DNA of 64,000 nucleotides. Origin: Bradyrhizobium elkanii USDA 76. Lineage in GTDB: Bacteria > Pseudomonadota > Alphaproteobacteria > Rhizobiales > Xanthobacteraceae. The translations under genes and the position numbers were made by a program. The stretch covers positions 7,370,001 to 7,434,000 of the forward strand of contig NZ_CP066356.1 in the NCBI RefSeq assembly GCF_023278185.1. The letters run 5' to 3'. Below are positions 44,133-53,408 of the stretch, piece after piece. The notes under the pieces were generated by a model that saw only the letters and a program-made list of their open reading frames with translations, had not been told where the DNA came from and made no database searches. Every line of letters begins with the position of its first letter. Within the stretch, counting starts at the first letter, position 1.

Positions 44133-44746
44133 GCCCACGTCGCCCTAAAGCTTCATCGTCGATGGCGGCCGCCGCCATGCCGCTTGCGGAGCTCGAGCAA
44201 TGGCTCCAGGCTCGCGTCGATCAGCATCCTGCCGCCACCGGTCTCCCCATGCTCGACGGCTACGTCGCCGCGATCGTGGCCGGACCGGTGTCGATGAGCC
44301 CGCTCGATTGGATATGCCCACTGCTTGCCATCGATGCCGATGCCTTCAACCACGGCGGCACCCCGGAGTTCGCTGCGATCTCCGCCGTCGCGCTGCGTCA
44401 TAACGAGATCAGCCAGATCCTTTCCACCACGCCTAACCAGTTCGCCCCGATGCACCGGCGTCAACCCAACGGCGTCGTCGATCCGCGACCATGGTGCCAG
44501 GGATTCTACGCCGCGATGCGGCTCAGGCTGTCGGCGTGGGCGCCATTGCTGGACGCCAACAACGTCAATCACCGCCTGCTGCTGCCTATTCTGCTTCACT
44601 GTCGCGACGATCAGGCCGGTCCGCTGCTCGGACCGCCACGGACCGGCCGCGAGACCCGAGACTCTCTGCGCAACGCCCACCTCGATATTCCCGCAGCCGT
44701 CGAGGCCATGCGCCAATACTGGATGCCGATCCGCTACGCACGCTAA
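44129..44746 (+). CDS. UPF0149 (YecA/YgfB-like) protein, IS66 passenger
   Basis: The 205-residue protein has the UPF0149 helical fold: PMLDGYVAAIVAGPVSMSPL (the LDGFxxAxxxGP signature), an Asp/Trp-rich centre, and RPWCQGFYAAMRLRLSAW with the WxxGF motif. Cysteine-rich SEC-C tails found in some family members are absent. The gene overlaps the end of an IS66 transposase remnant by four bases, so it was probably a passenger gene translated with it. Role unknown. Confidence 0.8.
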   Translation: MSPRRPKASSSMAAAAMPLAELEQWLQARVDQHPAATGLPMLDGYVAAIVAGPVSMSPLDWICPLLAIDADAFNHGGTPEFAAISAVALRHNEISQILSTTPNQFAPMHRRQPNGVVDPRPWCQGFYAAMRLRLSAWAPLLDANNVNHRLLLPILLHCRDDQAGPLLGPPRTGRETRDSLRNAHLDIPAAVEAMRQYWMPIRYAR

Positions 44747-45231
44747 TCACCGCCGACGTGGGAGCTCATACCGGTTACGAATGGCAGGCTGCGCGCCTTT
44801 CGAATCTAGCCCTGTAAAACGACGAAACAGCTTCGACTTGTTGAAGATGTAACCGAAGAGCGGAAAGAGCTCAGTTGGTACGCCGCGTACGCAACTTTTG
44901 CTTTTGCTACAAGCTGAATTGAATTACTTGAAGCCAGCACGCGTAGACCTCTTCGCATCACCTTCATTCGGTGAATCGGGATCATCTTTTAGCCAAATTG
45001 CAAATTTGTTTTGCGAGATCCGCCAAGAGATTGGTGGTGCCTAAGCGGTATACTCTCCTACCGCTGCCCTAACGGGCGTTTCCTCCCTTGACTTGGCCGC
45101 CGGTCCTATGGATCGGCGGCTCATTTCGGTATCGGGTCAACGCTTTCAGGATTGAGGGAACCATAGATCAAATCTGGAGCTCGACGACGACGGCGCTGGG
45201 GGGCCATGGTGTATCGGGATTGAAACTATTT
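44747..45231. other. Intergenic region with a hairpin
   Basis: No gene. A perfect 7-bp hairpin GCCGCCG-N11-CGGCGGC at 45096-45120 is followed by TCATTT. It could be a terminator, although the T run is short. Confidence 0.4.
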
Positions 45232-45417
45232 ATGCAGCATAGAGGTGTGCAATTCAGCATTCGAGAAGTATTGCCGGGCGAGTGGCGCTACAGTTTCCAA
45301 CTCGATGGCAAGACGATCAGTGGCCGAACCCGAACGAGGTTGGAGCTTCTTGCGGTTCGTCGGGTCAAGGATCGCATCAATCGTGAATTGAATCGCGGCA
45401 CGGAACATGTGAGTTGA
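45232..45417 (+). CDS. Small hypothetical protein, 61 residues
   Basis: A small basic protein MQHRGVQFSIREVLPGEWRY then SFQLDGKTISGRTRTRLELL and an Arg-rich helix VRRVKDRINRELN. The first half looks like a short beta-hairpin, the second a helix. An identical frame extends upstream to 45088 but without protein character. A broken copy lies at 36283, showing it is a gene family of the island. Function unknown. Confidence 0.55.
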   Translation: MQHRGVQFSIREVLPGEWRYSFQLDGKTISGRTRTRLELLAVRRVKDRINRELNRGTEHVS

Positions 45418-45571
45418 TATAGAGCTGCGCTCCTGTTCCAAATGCTATTGGGGCGAAGCCGTGGGCGCGGATTCCGCCATTCCGCCACCTGCTAATCTAT
45501 CAGTGCACATCCACCGATGATAACGAATTTTCATTTTAGACACGGACCGCTAGCTAACTAAGGGGGCATTG

Positions 45572-45580
45572 CGTGCCAAC
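45572..45580. repeat. 9-bp target-site duplication, left copy
   Basis: CGTGCCAAC directly left of the IS256 element; identical CGTGCCAAC at 46976-46984 directly right. The repeat contains the GTG start codon of the gene that follows. Nine bases is a usual IS256-family duplication length. Confidence 0.9.
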
Positions 45581-46975
45581 GAGCTATGCGGGAAAGTGGG
45601 TGATGACGGGTTGAGAGAGGCGGCGTATCGAGGCGGGTGTCGAGCCTGCCAGAACCTCTCGAGGAGAGCGATACGCCATGAACGAGACTACCAACATCCT
45701 GCCCTTTCGTCAGCCGTCTGCGGTTGACGATCCACTGACAGAAATTCTGCGGAACGGAGCCCGTGAGTTGCTCGCCCGGGCCGTCGAGATCGAACTGCAG
45801 GCATTTCTGGAGACGACGGCGGAGCTGAAGCTGCCGGATGGCCGTGCCAGGGTGGTGCGGCACGGCTTTGGCCCTGCGCGTAAGATTGCCACGGGGATCG
45901 GCGCGATCGAGGTCGCCCGGCCCAAGGTCAGAGACCGCGGTGCGGCCGGAGCTGATCGGATCCGCTTCACCTCGGCGATCCTGCCGCTGTGGGCGCGGCG
46001 GACGAAGAGCCTGGATGCCCTGCTGCCGATCCTCTATTTGCGCGGCATCTCGACCGGCGATTTCCAGGAAGCGCTTTCGGCGCTGCTCGGCAAGGATGCA
46101 CCGAACCTGTCGCCATCGGTGATCTCGGGCCTGAAGGCGCAATGGCAGGGCGAGTACGAGCGCTGGCAGAACCGCGATCTGTCGGCCCGGCGCTATGTCT
46201 ACGTCTGGGCCGACGGCGTCTTCCTGCAGGCCCGGATGGAGGACCACAGCGAATGCATGCTGGTTTTGATCGGCGCGACGCCCGAGGGCAAGAAGGAGTT
46301 GATCGGCTTCCAGGTCGGCGTGCGCGAGAGCGCCCAGAGCTGGCGCGAGCTTCTGATCGACATTCGTCGGCGCGGACTGCAGGTCGCGCCAGAACTGGCG
46401 GTCGGCGACGGCGCACTCGGCTTCTGGAAGGCGCTGGACGAAGTCTTCCCCGGCACGCGGCGGCAGCGCTGCTGGCAGCACAAGACCGTCAACGTGCTCA
46501 ACAAGGTTCCGAGCTCCGTGCAGAGCGGCATGAAGAAGGCTTTGCAGGACATCTGCATGGCGCCGAGCCGAGCTGCCGCGGAGCTTGCACTCGAAGCCTT
46601 CGCCGAGAAATACGGTGCAAAATATGCGCGCGCAGTTGATTGCCTGGCCAAGGATCGCGACGATCTGCTGGCGTTCTATGACTTCCCTGCGGAGCATTGG
46701 ATCCACTTGCGAACCACCAATCCAATCGAAAGCGTGTTCGCCACGGTGCGGCACCGGACGGTTCGGACCAAAGGATCGCTGTCGCCGCAGACCGCGAAGC
46801 TGATGGTGTTCAAGCTCATCGATGCTGCGTCCAAAACCTGGCGCCGATTGAAAGGAACAAATCAGTTGCCCAAGATCATCGCTGGTGTCAGATTCGCCGA
46901 CGGCATCGAGGTCATTCCGACCCAGCAAAGCCACGCCGCCTGATCGGCTCCGTCACCCAGATTCAGGCATAGCTC
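45581..46975 (+). mobile_element. Complete IS256-family insertion sequence
   Basis: Element of 1,395 bp with imperfect 23-bp inverted ends (45581-45603 and 46953-46975; 19 of 23 match, both beginning GAGCTATGC inward). It contains one transposase gene and is flanked by a 9-bp duplication CGTGCCAAC. The intact ends, intact gene and exact duplication point to a recent insertion. Confidence 0.92.
45678..46943 (+). CDS. IS256-family transposase (mutator type)
   Basis: The 421-residue transposase is intact: MNETTNILPFRQPSAVDDPL start, YVWADGVFLQAR (first catalytic Asp), AVGDGALGFWKALDEVFPGT (second Asp), TRRQRCWQHKTVNVLNKVP (the CxxH motif) and TTNPIESVFATVRHR (catalytic Glu). GAGGAGAG precedes the ATG. 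The element is likely still mobile. The long open frame antisense to it is a codon-bias artefact. Confidence 0.95.
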   Translation: MNETTNILPFRQPSAVDDPLTEILRNGARELLARAVEIELQAFLETTAELKLPDGRARVVRHGFGPARKIATGIGAIEVARPKVRDRGAAGADRIRFTSAILPLWARRTKSLDALLPILYLRGISTGDFQEALSALLGKDAPNLSPSVISGLKAQWQGEYERWQNRDLSARRYVYVWADGVFLQARMEDHSECMLVLIGATPEGKKELIGFQVGVRESAQSWRELLIDIRRRGLQVAPELAVGDGALGFWKALDEVFPGTRRQRCWQHKTVNVLNKVPSSVQSGMKKALQDICMAPSRAAAELALEAFAEKYGAKYARAVDCLAKDRDDLLAFYDFPAEHWIHLRTTNPIESVFATVRHRTVRTKGSLSPQTAKLMVFKLIDAASKTWRRLKGTNQLPKIIAGVRFADGIEVIPTQQSHAA

Positions 46976-46976
46976 C

Positions 46977-47282
46977 GTGCCAACATACCTGGCATCTTAC
47001 GATATAAAAGAAACTAGCCCAGATCCACATTCCACGTTTCTCAAGCAAGCCGCGGCCCACAATTGGAAACTTTGGATACTCGCCACCAACAACATCTGGT
47101 ATCGCCTACCGAACACCACTCTTGAAGGCACCTTCGCGAATATCGAGGCGGCGAAAGCAGCATTGGAAGCAACTCGCGCCGCCACCGAAAGGGAGATGGG
47201 ACGGACCGTAACGATGAACAAATGGATCATTGTCGACTACGGAGCATCGAGCTTTAATTCGGATCAAAGACAGAATGTGTGA
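46977..47282 (+). CDS. SinR/Cas2-like small protein, separated from its ribosome site by IS256
   Basis: The 101-residue product starts at GTG 46977: MPTYLASYDIKETSPDPHST, then NWKLWILATNNIWYRLPNTT, GTFANIEAAKAALEATRAAT and MNKWIIVDYG. The beta-alpha-beta ferredoxin-like pattern with YLxSYDI resembles SinR-like proteins related to the Cas2/VapD fold. Cas2-type catalytic Asp could be the one in SYDI, but nuclease activity is not shown. IS256 sits on its start codon; the probable original ribosome site AGGGGG (45561-45566) is now 1.4 kb away. The coding frame itself is intact. Confidence 0.65.
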   Translation: MPTYLASYDIKETSPDPHSTFLKQAAAHNWKLWILATNNIWYRLPNTTLEGTFANIEAAKAALEATRAATEREMGRTVTMNKWIIVDYGASSFNSDQRQNV

Positions 47283-47407
47283 CTCAGCTATTGGAGCAAC
47301 CGTTCCGCCTCAGGGCCATAGGGACTATCGCATAGCGCTAGCTAAGATTGGCTTGCAACCTCGAGAGACAGCTCATAAAGTAACGTGTATTGAATGGAGC
47401 CATTACC

Positions 47408-47587
47408 ATGTCCGACGAAAAAGACGGTTCGCAGCCCGTCAACCAAAATTATACTCCCGAAGTCATCAAAAACTACAGACCCGCGACGCTGCCAAACCAG
47501 CAGCATCCGGGTCATGGGGTAGACGGAAATTATATTCCGACGACCGATACGATTCCTAGTTCACCACCGCCGAAGCCAAAGAAGTAA
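47408..47587 (+). CDS. Small Pro-rich protein, 59 residues
   Basis: Product MSDEKDGSQPVNQNYTPEVI then KNYRPATLPNQQHPGHGVDG and an end PSSPPPKPKK. Low complexity, hydrophilic, probably disordered. GGAG occurs about nine bases upstream of the ATG. It lies 125 bases after the SinR-like gene, same strand. No family known. Confidence 0.5.
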   Translation: MSDEKDGSQPVNQNYTPEVIKNYRPATLPNQQHPGHGVDGNYIPTTDTIPSSPPPKPKK

Positions 47588-47593
47588 TTCGAT

Positions 47594-48238
47594 TTAAATC
47601 CGGCGACGGAGATCTACTCTCGCGATTTGATCGGCGGGAATATACGTAATCTCGTGCCCCCAACTTGCGTCAATGGGATCTGCTACTGGAACGAACCCTA
47701 CGCCGCGTTTGCTTTGTTTGTCGGTAAGTTTGTCGGTGACATACATTAAGATATCGCCTTTTGCGCCCAATACGCAGGGACCATTCGGGCTCGCCTGAAA
47801 TCTCGAAAGGTTGTCGCACATCAGCCAAGTCCCATCCTTCAACTGAACGACTAGTTGAGTCGCCACACATCGTTCTCCATGAAGTGCCATCCAAGCGCTT
47901 GGTAGATCGTCCGAATGACTGATGCGCGTTGCTCGCAGCATGCGTTCAAAGCGAGGCCGCCCGAGCACTCTCCACGAGGCGCCAGCAGCCAGCGCAAAAA
48001 GGAACGTGATGCCTGATGAGACTACCAGGGAAAGATTGAGAACCCACCGGCCAGAATAGAATGCAAAAGCGGAGACGAAAGCAAAAACTAAGATCGAAAA
48101 GGTGACGTCGGCCGGCTTGTGGTGATCTCTAATTCCAACGTTCGCAATATAGTATGCGACGTAACCACAAGCGACCAAGAGCAACGTCGACCACGACTGA
48201 TTCAGCGCTAGTTCGACGGCTTCTTTCGTCATTCGCAA
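47594..48238 (-). CDS. Two-domain membrane protein, hypothetical
   Basis: The 214-residue protein has three or four hydrophobic segments in its first 90 residues (STLLLVACGYVAYYIANVG, VTFSILVFAFVSAFAFYSG, LSLVVSSGITFLFALAAGA). A cytoplasmic domain follows with QLVVQLKDGTWLMCDNLSRF and DILMYVTDKLTDK. The C-terminal part is beta-rich and might bind a ligand. It converges with the small Pro-rich gene (six bases apart). Family not identified with confidence. Confidence 0.65.
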   Translation of the reverse strand: MRMTKEAVELALNQSWSTLLLVACGYVAYYIANVGIRDHHKPADVTFSILVFAFVSAFAFYSGRWVLNLSLVVSSGITFLFALAAGASWRVLGRPRFERMLRATRISHSDDLPSAWMALHGERCVATQLVVQLKDGTWLMCDNLSRFQASPNGPCVLGAKGDILMYVTDKLTDKQSKRGVGFVPVADPIDASWGHEITYIPADQIARVDLRRRI

Positions 48239-48925
48239 AACGTAGCGCGATTAAGGCCGAGACGCAATCAGAGAGCTGACGTCAGAATGAAAGCGCCATC
48301 TTATGCGCCCTGCGCTCAGCTATTTTGCGTTTCAATCGACTCTATCTAGGCGCAGGATTCAGCCGACGCCAAGCGGTCCAGTCGATCGGAACAGGATGCA
48401 GCGGTCCGCCGATTTCGTCCTCTGGCCAGCGATCGATGATGCGCTGAGTGACGCCGTCGCGCGAAACGGTGGTGAGTTCGGCAAAACCACCGACGCCACC
48501 AAGGCCGGCCAGGATAGCGTTTGGCGAATTGACTCGTTCATGGCAGTCCACTTGATAACCTAGACCCATCTCTACAGCTTCTCTCCGCGTGCCACTGCCG
48601 CGATCATCGATCGTATGTGCTTTGCTCCCTCTCACCGAATGGCCGGCGCCCGATCGAAGATGAGTTCGTGGTGATCCACGAAGACCGGAGGGCCGCCGGA
48701 TCAGGTTGGCGACTGAGCGCAGTCCGGCGTTCTGGACCTATGCCGTCAGTGGCGCTACCCGTCTCCCACCATATAGCGGCGGGGTGCAACTGATCTGGAG
48801 GCCGCTAGGAACTGCTTCCGTCGGGCATCGAAGCGGTTCTATGGTGATCTGAGCCTCAAGGCATCGAGCTCTGGCATCATGCCGACCACGCAGCCTAGGG
48901 CGCGTGGATCCACCCAGGAAGACCG
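48239..48925. other. Gap with remnants only
   Basis: About 690 bases. The minus frame 48635-48342 contains GVTQRIIDRWPEDEIGGPLH then PVPIDWTAWRRLNPAPR, which looks like real but truncated protein; no family recognised. Nothing else. Confidence 0.35.
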
Positions 48926-49129
48926 ATGATCGTCTATTTTTCATGCCAGGGCTGCGGCACCAGTTATTCTGCGGTTCAGGAGCCGGCATCCGCTCCTTTG
49001 AAGAGCTCGGGCCTTTTTGTCTGCATGCGTTGCGGGAAGCCCGTCCATCATTGGTCAGGAGCCAATAGTTACACTGACTGGAAACGCATGGAATTCGGAG
49101 ATAGCAAAGATGGCTCGGACCTCCTCTGA
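48926..49129 (+). CDS. Small zinc-ribbon protein
   Basis: The 67-residue product MIVYFSCQGCGTSYSAVQEP contains two CxxC pairs (Cys7/10 and Cys33/36, in VCMRCGKPVHHW), a probable zinc ribbon. The C-terminus is acidic. GGAAG lies five bases before the ATG. It stands alone. Likely a small nucleic-acid- or protein-binding factor, function unknown. Confidence 0.65.
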   Translation: MIVYFSCQGCGTSYSAVQEPASAPLKSSGLFVCMRCGKPVHHWSGANSYTDWKRMEFGDSKDGSDLL

Positions 49130-49184
49130 GTGAGACGCCGGCTGTGCGCAATTGTTAGTGGATCTGCTGGATCGAAACACCCAA

Positions 49185-49676
49185 TCAACGATTGGTTGGT
49201 CTATCACAGGCAGGCACCTCAACGGGAACAGCAAAGCCAGCCTTTACCCGATCCATAACGACCAGCGTCTTGAAGCATTTGATGTCCGGATTCTTGTAGA
49301 AGAAGCTTCTGGTGAATTGCTCGTAGTCCTCCATGGTACGCGCGGTCACGTATAGAATAAAGTCAGCATCACCGGTAACGTAGAAGCCATTGACGACTTC
49401 AGCTGACGATTTGATGGCCTTCTTAAACCTATCAATGATATCACAACGCTCCCGCTCCATAGTCACAAGTACAAGCATCTGGATGGGTCTTCCAACGGCC
49501 TTCGGCGAAACGATCGAGATATCTGCCTCGATGATGCCTTCCGAGCGCAGCCTCTTCAACCGGCGTTGGCACGCGGTTGCAGAAAGCCCCGCTATTTCGC
49601 CGATCACCTCGGAGGTCAGACGATTGTTCTTTTGCACCATTTCGAGGATGCGAGCGTCTATCCGATCGTATGGCAT
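49185..49676 (-). CDS. Lrp/AsnC-family transcriptional regulator
   Basis: The 163-residue product MPYDRIDARILEMVQKNNRL has the AsnC winged helix (TSEVIGEIAGLSATACQRRL, KRLRSEGIIEADIS) and the RAM ligand domain (VNGFYVTGDADFILYVTART). The frame extends upstream to 49919, but the extra 81 residues are not Lrp-like; the ATG at 49676 has GGAG ten bases before. Such regulators sense amino acids or related ligands and often control adjacent genes; here the amidohydrolase and amino acid importer lie upstream on the same strand. Confidence 0.88.
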   Translation of the reverse strand: MPYDRIDARILEMVQKNNRLTSEVIGEIAGLSATACQRRLKRLRSEGIIEADISIVSPKAVGRPIQMLVLVTMERERCDIIDRFKKAIKSSAEVVNGFYVTGDADFILYVTARTMEDYEQFTRSFFYKNPDIKCFKTLVVMDRVKAGFAVPVEVPACDRPTNR

Positions 49677-49941
49677 TGCATAATAGCTCCAACCCTGAGG
49701 CGAATTCACCACCAGATCCAGGCGCGGGCGAAGAGAATTGTCCAACGGCATGAAGGCATGGAAGATTCGATAGGTGTCGGCTCCGGTCTTCTTTACTCGC
49801 TTAACTCTCCGGGCATCGAGGCGCCAATCACGGGAAAGCGGCACCGGCCGCTTAAGCATGCTCGATGCCGTGGGCGCGCCGACCGCCTTCGTATCATTGA
49901 CGGTCTTGGACGTCGACAAACCTCAAGGCGGTTGTCCGCGT

Positions 49942-51294
49942 TCACGGCTGCGTCGTATCCTCCCGATGCGCTTTCCGAAAGAACTGAAGTGCGTTGCCGC
50001 GCATGATCCGGTCAATCAGGTCACGGGTGTCCTCAAGCTCGATCCAGCCTTCGGCGACCAATTGCGAGACAGCTCGTGCGATTCCACGGCGCGCTACGCA
50101 CGCATGGCCATAAATGGGCTCGACAGCAACATAGTCACCGCCGAAGGTGAAGATCTTGTTGGACGGAACCGCCATCAAGAACTCCTTCAAAAAGCGAACG
50201 CCCGCCACCGGATTAATGATCCATGCCCAGCACATGTCGATCGCAGCGTTAGGATAATGTTTGGCCAGCGCGATAAACTCGTGCTCGTATGGGTAGCCGA
50301 TGTGCATGAGTACGAATCGGGTTTCGGGAAAATCCTGCAGCAGACGGCAAACGTCTGCGGCATTGCTGCGAGTGCGGGCGAGTTGCATCACGCCGTAGCC
50401 AGCCAACACGCCTGTGTGCAGTTTGACCGGCAAGCCGTACTCGCCAGCTTTGCCGACGCAATAGCGAAATAGATAGTCTTGCAGCGCCTTGAGGTCCCCA
50501 GGACCAAGGGCGTGCAATGCGCCTACTCTGTCGGCATGGTGGGGGAATAGTCTTGCGGCATGCGCCTTGGTGACCGGCTCGAAATCGAGGGCGCGCGAGT
50601 AGGCAATTTGCGATTTCACAGCCACGGCTTTGCGGCCGTATGTTGCGAAATAGAAGTCGACAACCTCGAGCCATTCATCGAGCGTCGTCGGGCGTCTACC
50701 CGTTTCGGCTTCCACCCACGCAAAGTCAGCAGCACTACACCGGCACAATTGAAGGATGCTTATGTCGTGGTCGAGCAAATCCGGCTGCTCGGTCTCCATA
50801 AAGATGCGCTGTAGCGAATTGACGTGGCAGCCTTTGATGTTTGCCAGGTCCAGAATGCGTGCGTAAAAACCCGGCTGAACGGTTTCACGGTATTTCTCGG
50901 CGATGCGGGGCAGGCTTTCGGCGGTCAGGTCCTCTTCACCGTAAACGCCACGAAACGTATGGCGCAGCGCCTGGGCATAGCCGGTGTGGCGGATGCGTTC
51001 CCAATAGGGGGCGATCAGCCGATATTTTTCCTGGCTCGTAAGGTCCGGCCCGAGAAACGCTCGTAGGTCGGAAGCTGGTAGGCCTGCAACCGCGAGATCC
51101 TCGGCAGCATAGGATCTGAATAGATAGGCCCAGTCGTTGCATGGCAAGGTTCGTGGATGGATTGCTCCGGAAAGGCGCTGACTTTCCTCGATCAGATGTT
51201 CGTGGGTATCCACAAATGGCGTCTCCTCGACCCATTGCGCGATTTGTCGATCCGCGTCTGTCATCGACTCCCAACCAACCGCTCCGCCTCTCAT
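49942..51294 (-). CDS. Amidohydrolase-family TIM-barrel protein
   Basis: The 450-residue protein has the metal-binding HxH of the amidohydrolase superfamily early (FVDTHEHLIEES, His31/33), with later strand-end motifs LPVKLHTGVLAGYG, VLMHIGYPYEHEF and FTFGGDYVAVEP supplying further His and Asp ligands. Length and pattern suit the uronate-isomerase-like or decarboxylase-like branches. AAAGGAG precedes the ATG at 51294. It lies between the Lrp gene and an amino acid ABC binding protein, so it may process the imported compound. Substrate unknown. Confidence 0.82.
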   Translation of the reverse strand: MRGGAVGWESMTDADRQIAQWVEETPFVDTHEHLIEESQRLSGAIHPRTLPCNDWAYLFRSYAAEDLAVAGLPASDLRAFLGPDLTSQEKYRLIAPYWERIRHTGYAQALRHTFRGVYGEEDLTAESLPRIAEKYRETVQPGFYARILDLANIKGCHVNSLQRIFMETEQPDLLDHDISILQLCRCSAADFAWVEAETGRRPTTLDEWLEVVDFYFATYGRKAVAVKSQIAYSRALDFEPVTKAHAARLFPHHADRVGALHALGPGDLKALQDYLFRYCVGKAGEYGLPVKLHTGVLAGYGVMQLARTRSNAADVCRLLQDFPETRFVLMHIGYPYEHEFIALAKHYPNAAIDMCWAWIINPVAGVRFLKEFLMAVPSNKIFTFGGDYVAVEPIYGHACVARRGIARAVSQLVAEGWIELEDTRDLIDRIMRGNALQFFRKAHREDTTQP

Positions 51295-51422
51295 TTCGCG
51301 CTCCTTTTAGGTGACGACATTTGCTTGCGTCCGCATTCACGATCACAACAAGCAATGGACCATTCTGTAGATCCGGTGTTGACGTCGTACCCCGTGGCGA
51401 CTTCGCGTCGTCGCGGGCAAGC

Positions 51423-52316
51423 TCAGTAATTGACGACATCACTAGGGTGGGCAACGCGCTCTTTAAGCGCGTCGGTCATTGGAAAATTCAGATTGATGTT
51501 TTTCGGCGGGATCGCAGCCACGAACCATTTGTCGTAGATTTTCGTGAACTCGCCGGAGGCCATAAGCTTGGAGAGAACGTCGTCAACTATCTTTTTGAAG
51601 TCGGGATCATCCTTCGAGAACATCAGGCCATAATAATAGACCGTACCGTAGTTAGCTTTTAGAAAGAGGAGGTCGGCTGGTTTCGAATAATCCGCCTTCA
51701 TACCGGCCAAGAGAATGTCAGCCTCCACCCACGCCGCCACACGGCCGGTCGTAAGCAGCAGCAATGATTCCGCATGATCTTTGGCTTGCGCGATAGTAAG
51801 ATTGAGATCGTCCTCCTGCGAAATGCCTTTGGCAATGCCGAGAGCATCGGACCCCTGAGTTACGACAACAGTCTTTCCCTTCAGGTCTTTCGGTGTCTTG
51901 AGTCCGCTTGACGCCTTTGCGAGCCAAGCCGTTTGACTGGCGAAGGTCGCAACGCTGAATGAGACCTGTTCCAGACGCTGCTTATTGCTGGCAGTGCCAC
52001 CGCACTCGATGTCGATCGTGCCATTCTGGATAAGAGGGATCCGGTTGGACGAGTTGACCGGCGTAAGCTTCGTCTGAATGTCCGGAGTGCCAAGATCAAC
52101 TTTCAGGCGATCGACGACGTGCGCGCAAAGGTCGAGCGAAAAACCAACAGGCTTCTGGTCAGCGCCGAGATAGGAAAAGGGTATCGAAGCCTCGCGATAA
52201 CCAATGGTAATCACCCTTTTCGATTTGATGTTGTCAAGCGTTGGCCCCGCCTGGGCCGTGGAGATCGCTATTCCGGTAATCAAAGTCGCTGAAAGCAGTC
52301 CAAACATTTTAGCCAT
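51423..52316 (-). CDS. Amino acid ABC transporter substrate-binding protein (family 3)
   Basis: The 297-residue precursor has a signal peptide (MAKMFGLLSATLITGIAIST, cleavage after AQA) and SBP-3 pattern: RVITIGYREASIPFSYLGAD, VGFSLDLCAHVVDRL, IDIECGGTASNKQRLEQVSF and GKTVVVTQGSDALGIAKGIS. The glutamate/aspartate-binding GltI type is the nearest. AGAGGAA sets the start at 52316. The matching permeases and ATPase are at 54.9-57.2 kb. Confidence 0.92.
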   Translation of the reverse strand: MAKMFGLLSATLITGIAISTAQAGPTLDNIKSKRVITIGYREASIPFSYLGADQKPVGFSLDLCAHVVDRLKVDLGTPDIQTKLTPVNSSNRIPLIQNGTIDIECGGTASNKQRLEQVSFSVATFASQTAWLAKASSGLKTPKDLKGKTVVVTQGSDALGIAKGISQEDDLNLTIAQAKDHAESLLLLTTGRVAAWVEADILLAGMKADYSKPADLLFLKANYGTVYYYGLMFSKDDPDFKKIVDDVLSKLMASGEFTKIYDKWFVAAIPPKNINLNFPMTDALKERVAHPSDVVNY

Positions 52317-52397
52317 GGGATTCCTCTGATTCATATGAGCCGCGCTTTGCTGCCTTCTGTCCTGGGCAACGCGTGCGGTGCCACGCGACCCACGCAC

Positions 52398-53408
52398 GAT
52401 CAGGCCTCGCTAGGATTGACCCTTCCAACAGCCGGCAGTCGCCTACTGCCCGAACCTGGAAGCAAAACATCCGCTCATTTTCCGCACCGCACATAAACCG
52501 GGCAGCACTCAGCCGTGTCTAAATGATAGGCCTCACGATCCGTTTAGCACCATATAAATTCCAGTTTGCGAGCTTTTTTATTTCGAATTTTGATAATATG
52601 CCGGCGGGAACGTCGCAAATCCGACAGGTCCACCCGCCCCACTCGTGAGATGCTTCCCGCTCGCCGGCGATCATGTCCAATCGGGAAACACGAAATCCAT
52701 GCAATGTGCATTTTCGACACTTGGAAATCCGCGCTTGTCATAGTTCGCACTCGGCTCCTTCGCGCGGGCGGCACTCGCATCGAGGCTCTTTCCCGCAGCA
52801 CAAAGGGTGCACGTTTAGAGCACTGCGGCGCCGACCAAGGCTGGGATGGTCGAGACCGAGCCGAATGGGACGCAAGTCCTGGTCGAACCGGGAGTCGAAC
52901 TGGCGATGCTTTCGTGGTGTCGTCGGCGTTTCGGGACCCACTGATCACACGGCATCACACCCCGAGGTGTGTTGGGGATACAGCCACTTTCGCAAGTCAA
53001 TCCCTAGCTAGACTCCAAGTCACACGACTCAAGAAGAGAGCGATCGCCGCCGGCACGGTGACCAAGTCAGGGAGAAGTGGAAGCGGACACCCTGATCACC
53101 GAGCTTGATGGGCAGCCCGCGACACGTGTCACGCGGCTGGCGTATCGAAATTTCCCTCGTACATCGGCGAGGTTCTTGAATTGCCCGCCACCAATTTTCA
53201 TCTTGGCTACGTTTCGGCGGAAAACGCCGCCGGTACGCGCGGCGTTAAGCATTCCTTCCGGCTCCCGATCAGAATGATCTGGCGAGGACATCCGAGTTCG
53301 ATCGATTCCATGGATCGAACCGACTGCGGCTCGGCTCTTTTGACCGACTTCGGAAGACGACGATCTGCATTCGTTAACTCGTACTTCCTTTTGATCCATG
53401 CTCGGGAT
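52398..53408. other. 1-kb gap between binding protein and aspartase
   Basis: No gene supported. Frames on both strands are short and compositionally odd. The segment at 53075-53260 (VEADTLITELDGQPATRVTR) is the most protein-like, and may be a decayed end of a lost gene. It holds the binding protein's promoter; no clear box seen. Confidence 0.4.

Noticed and set aside
45558-46934. 458-codon frame antisense to the IS256 transposase
   Set aside because: Low-complexity mirror frame of a clear transposase gene.
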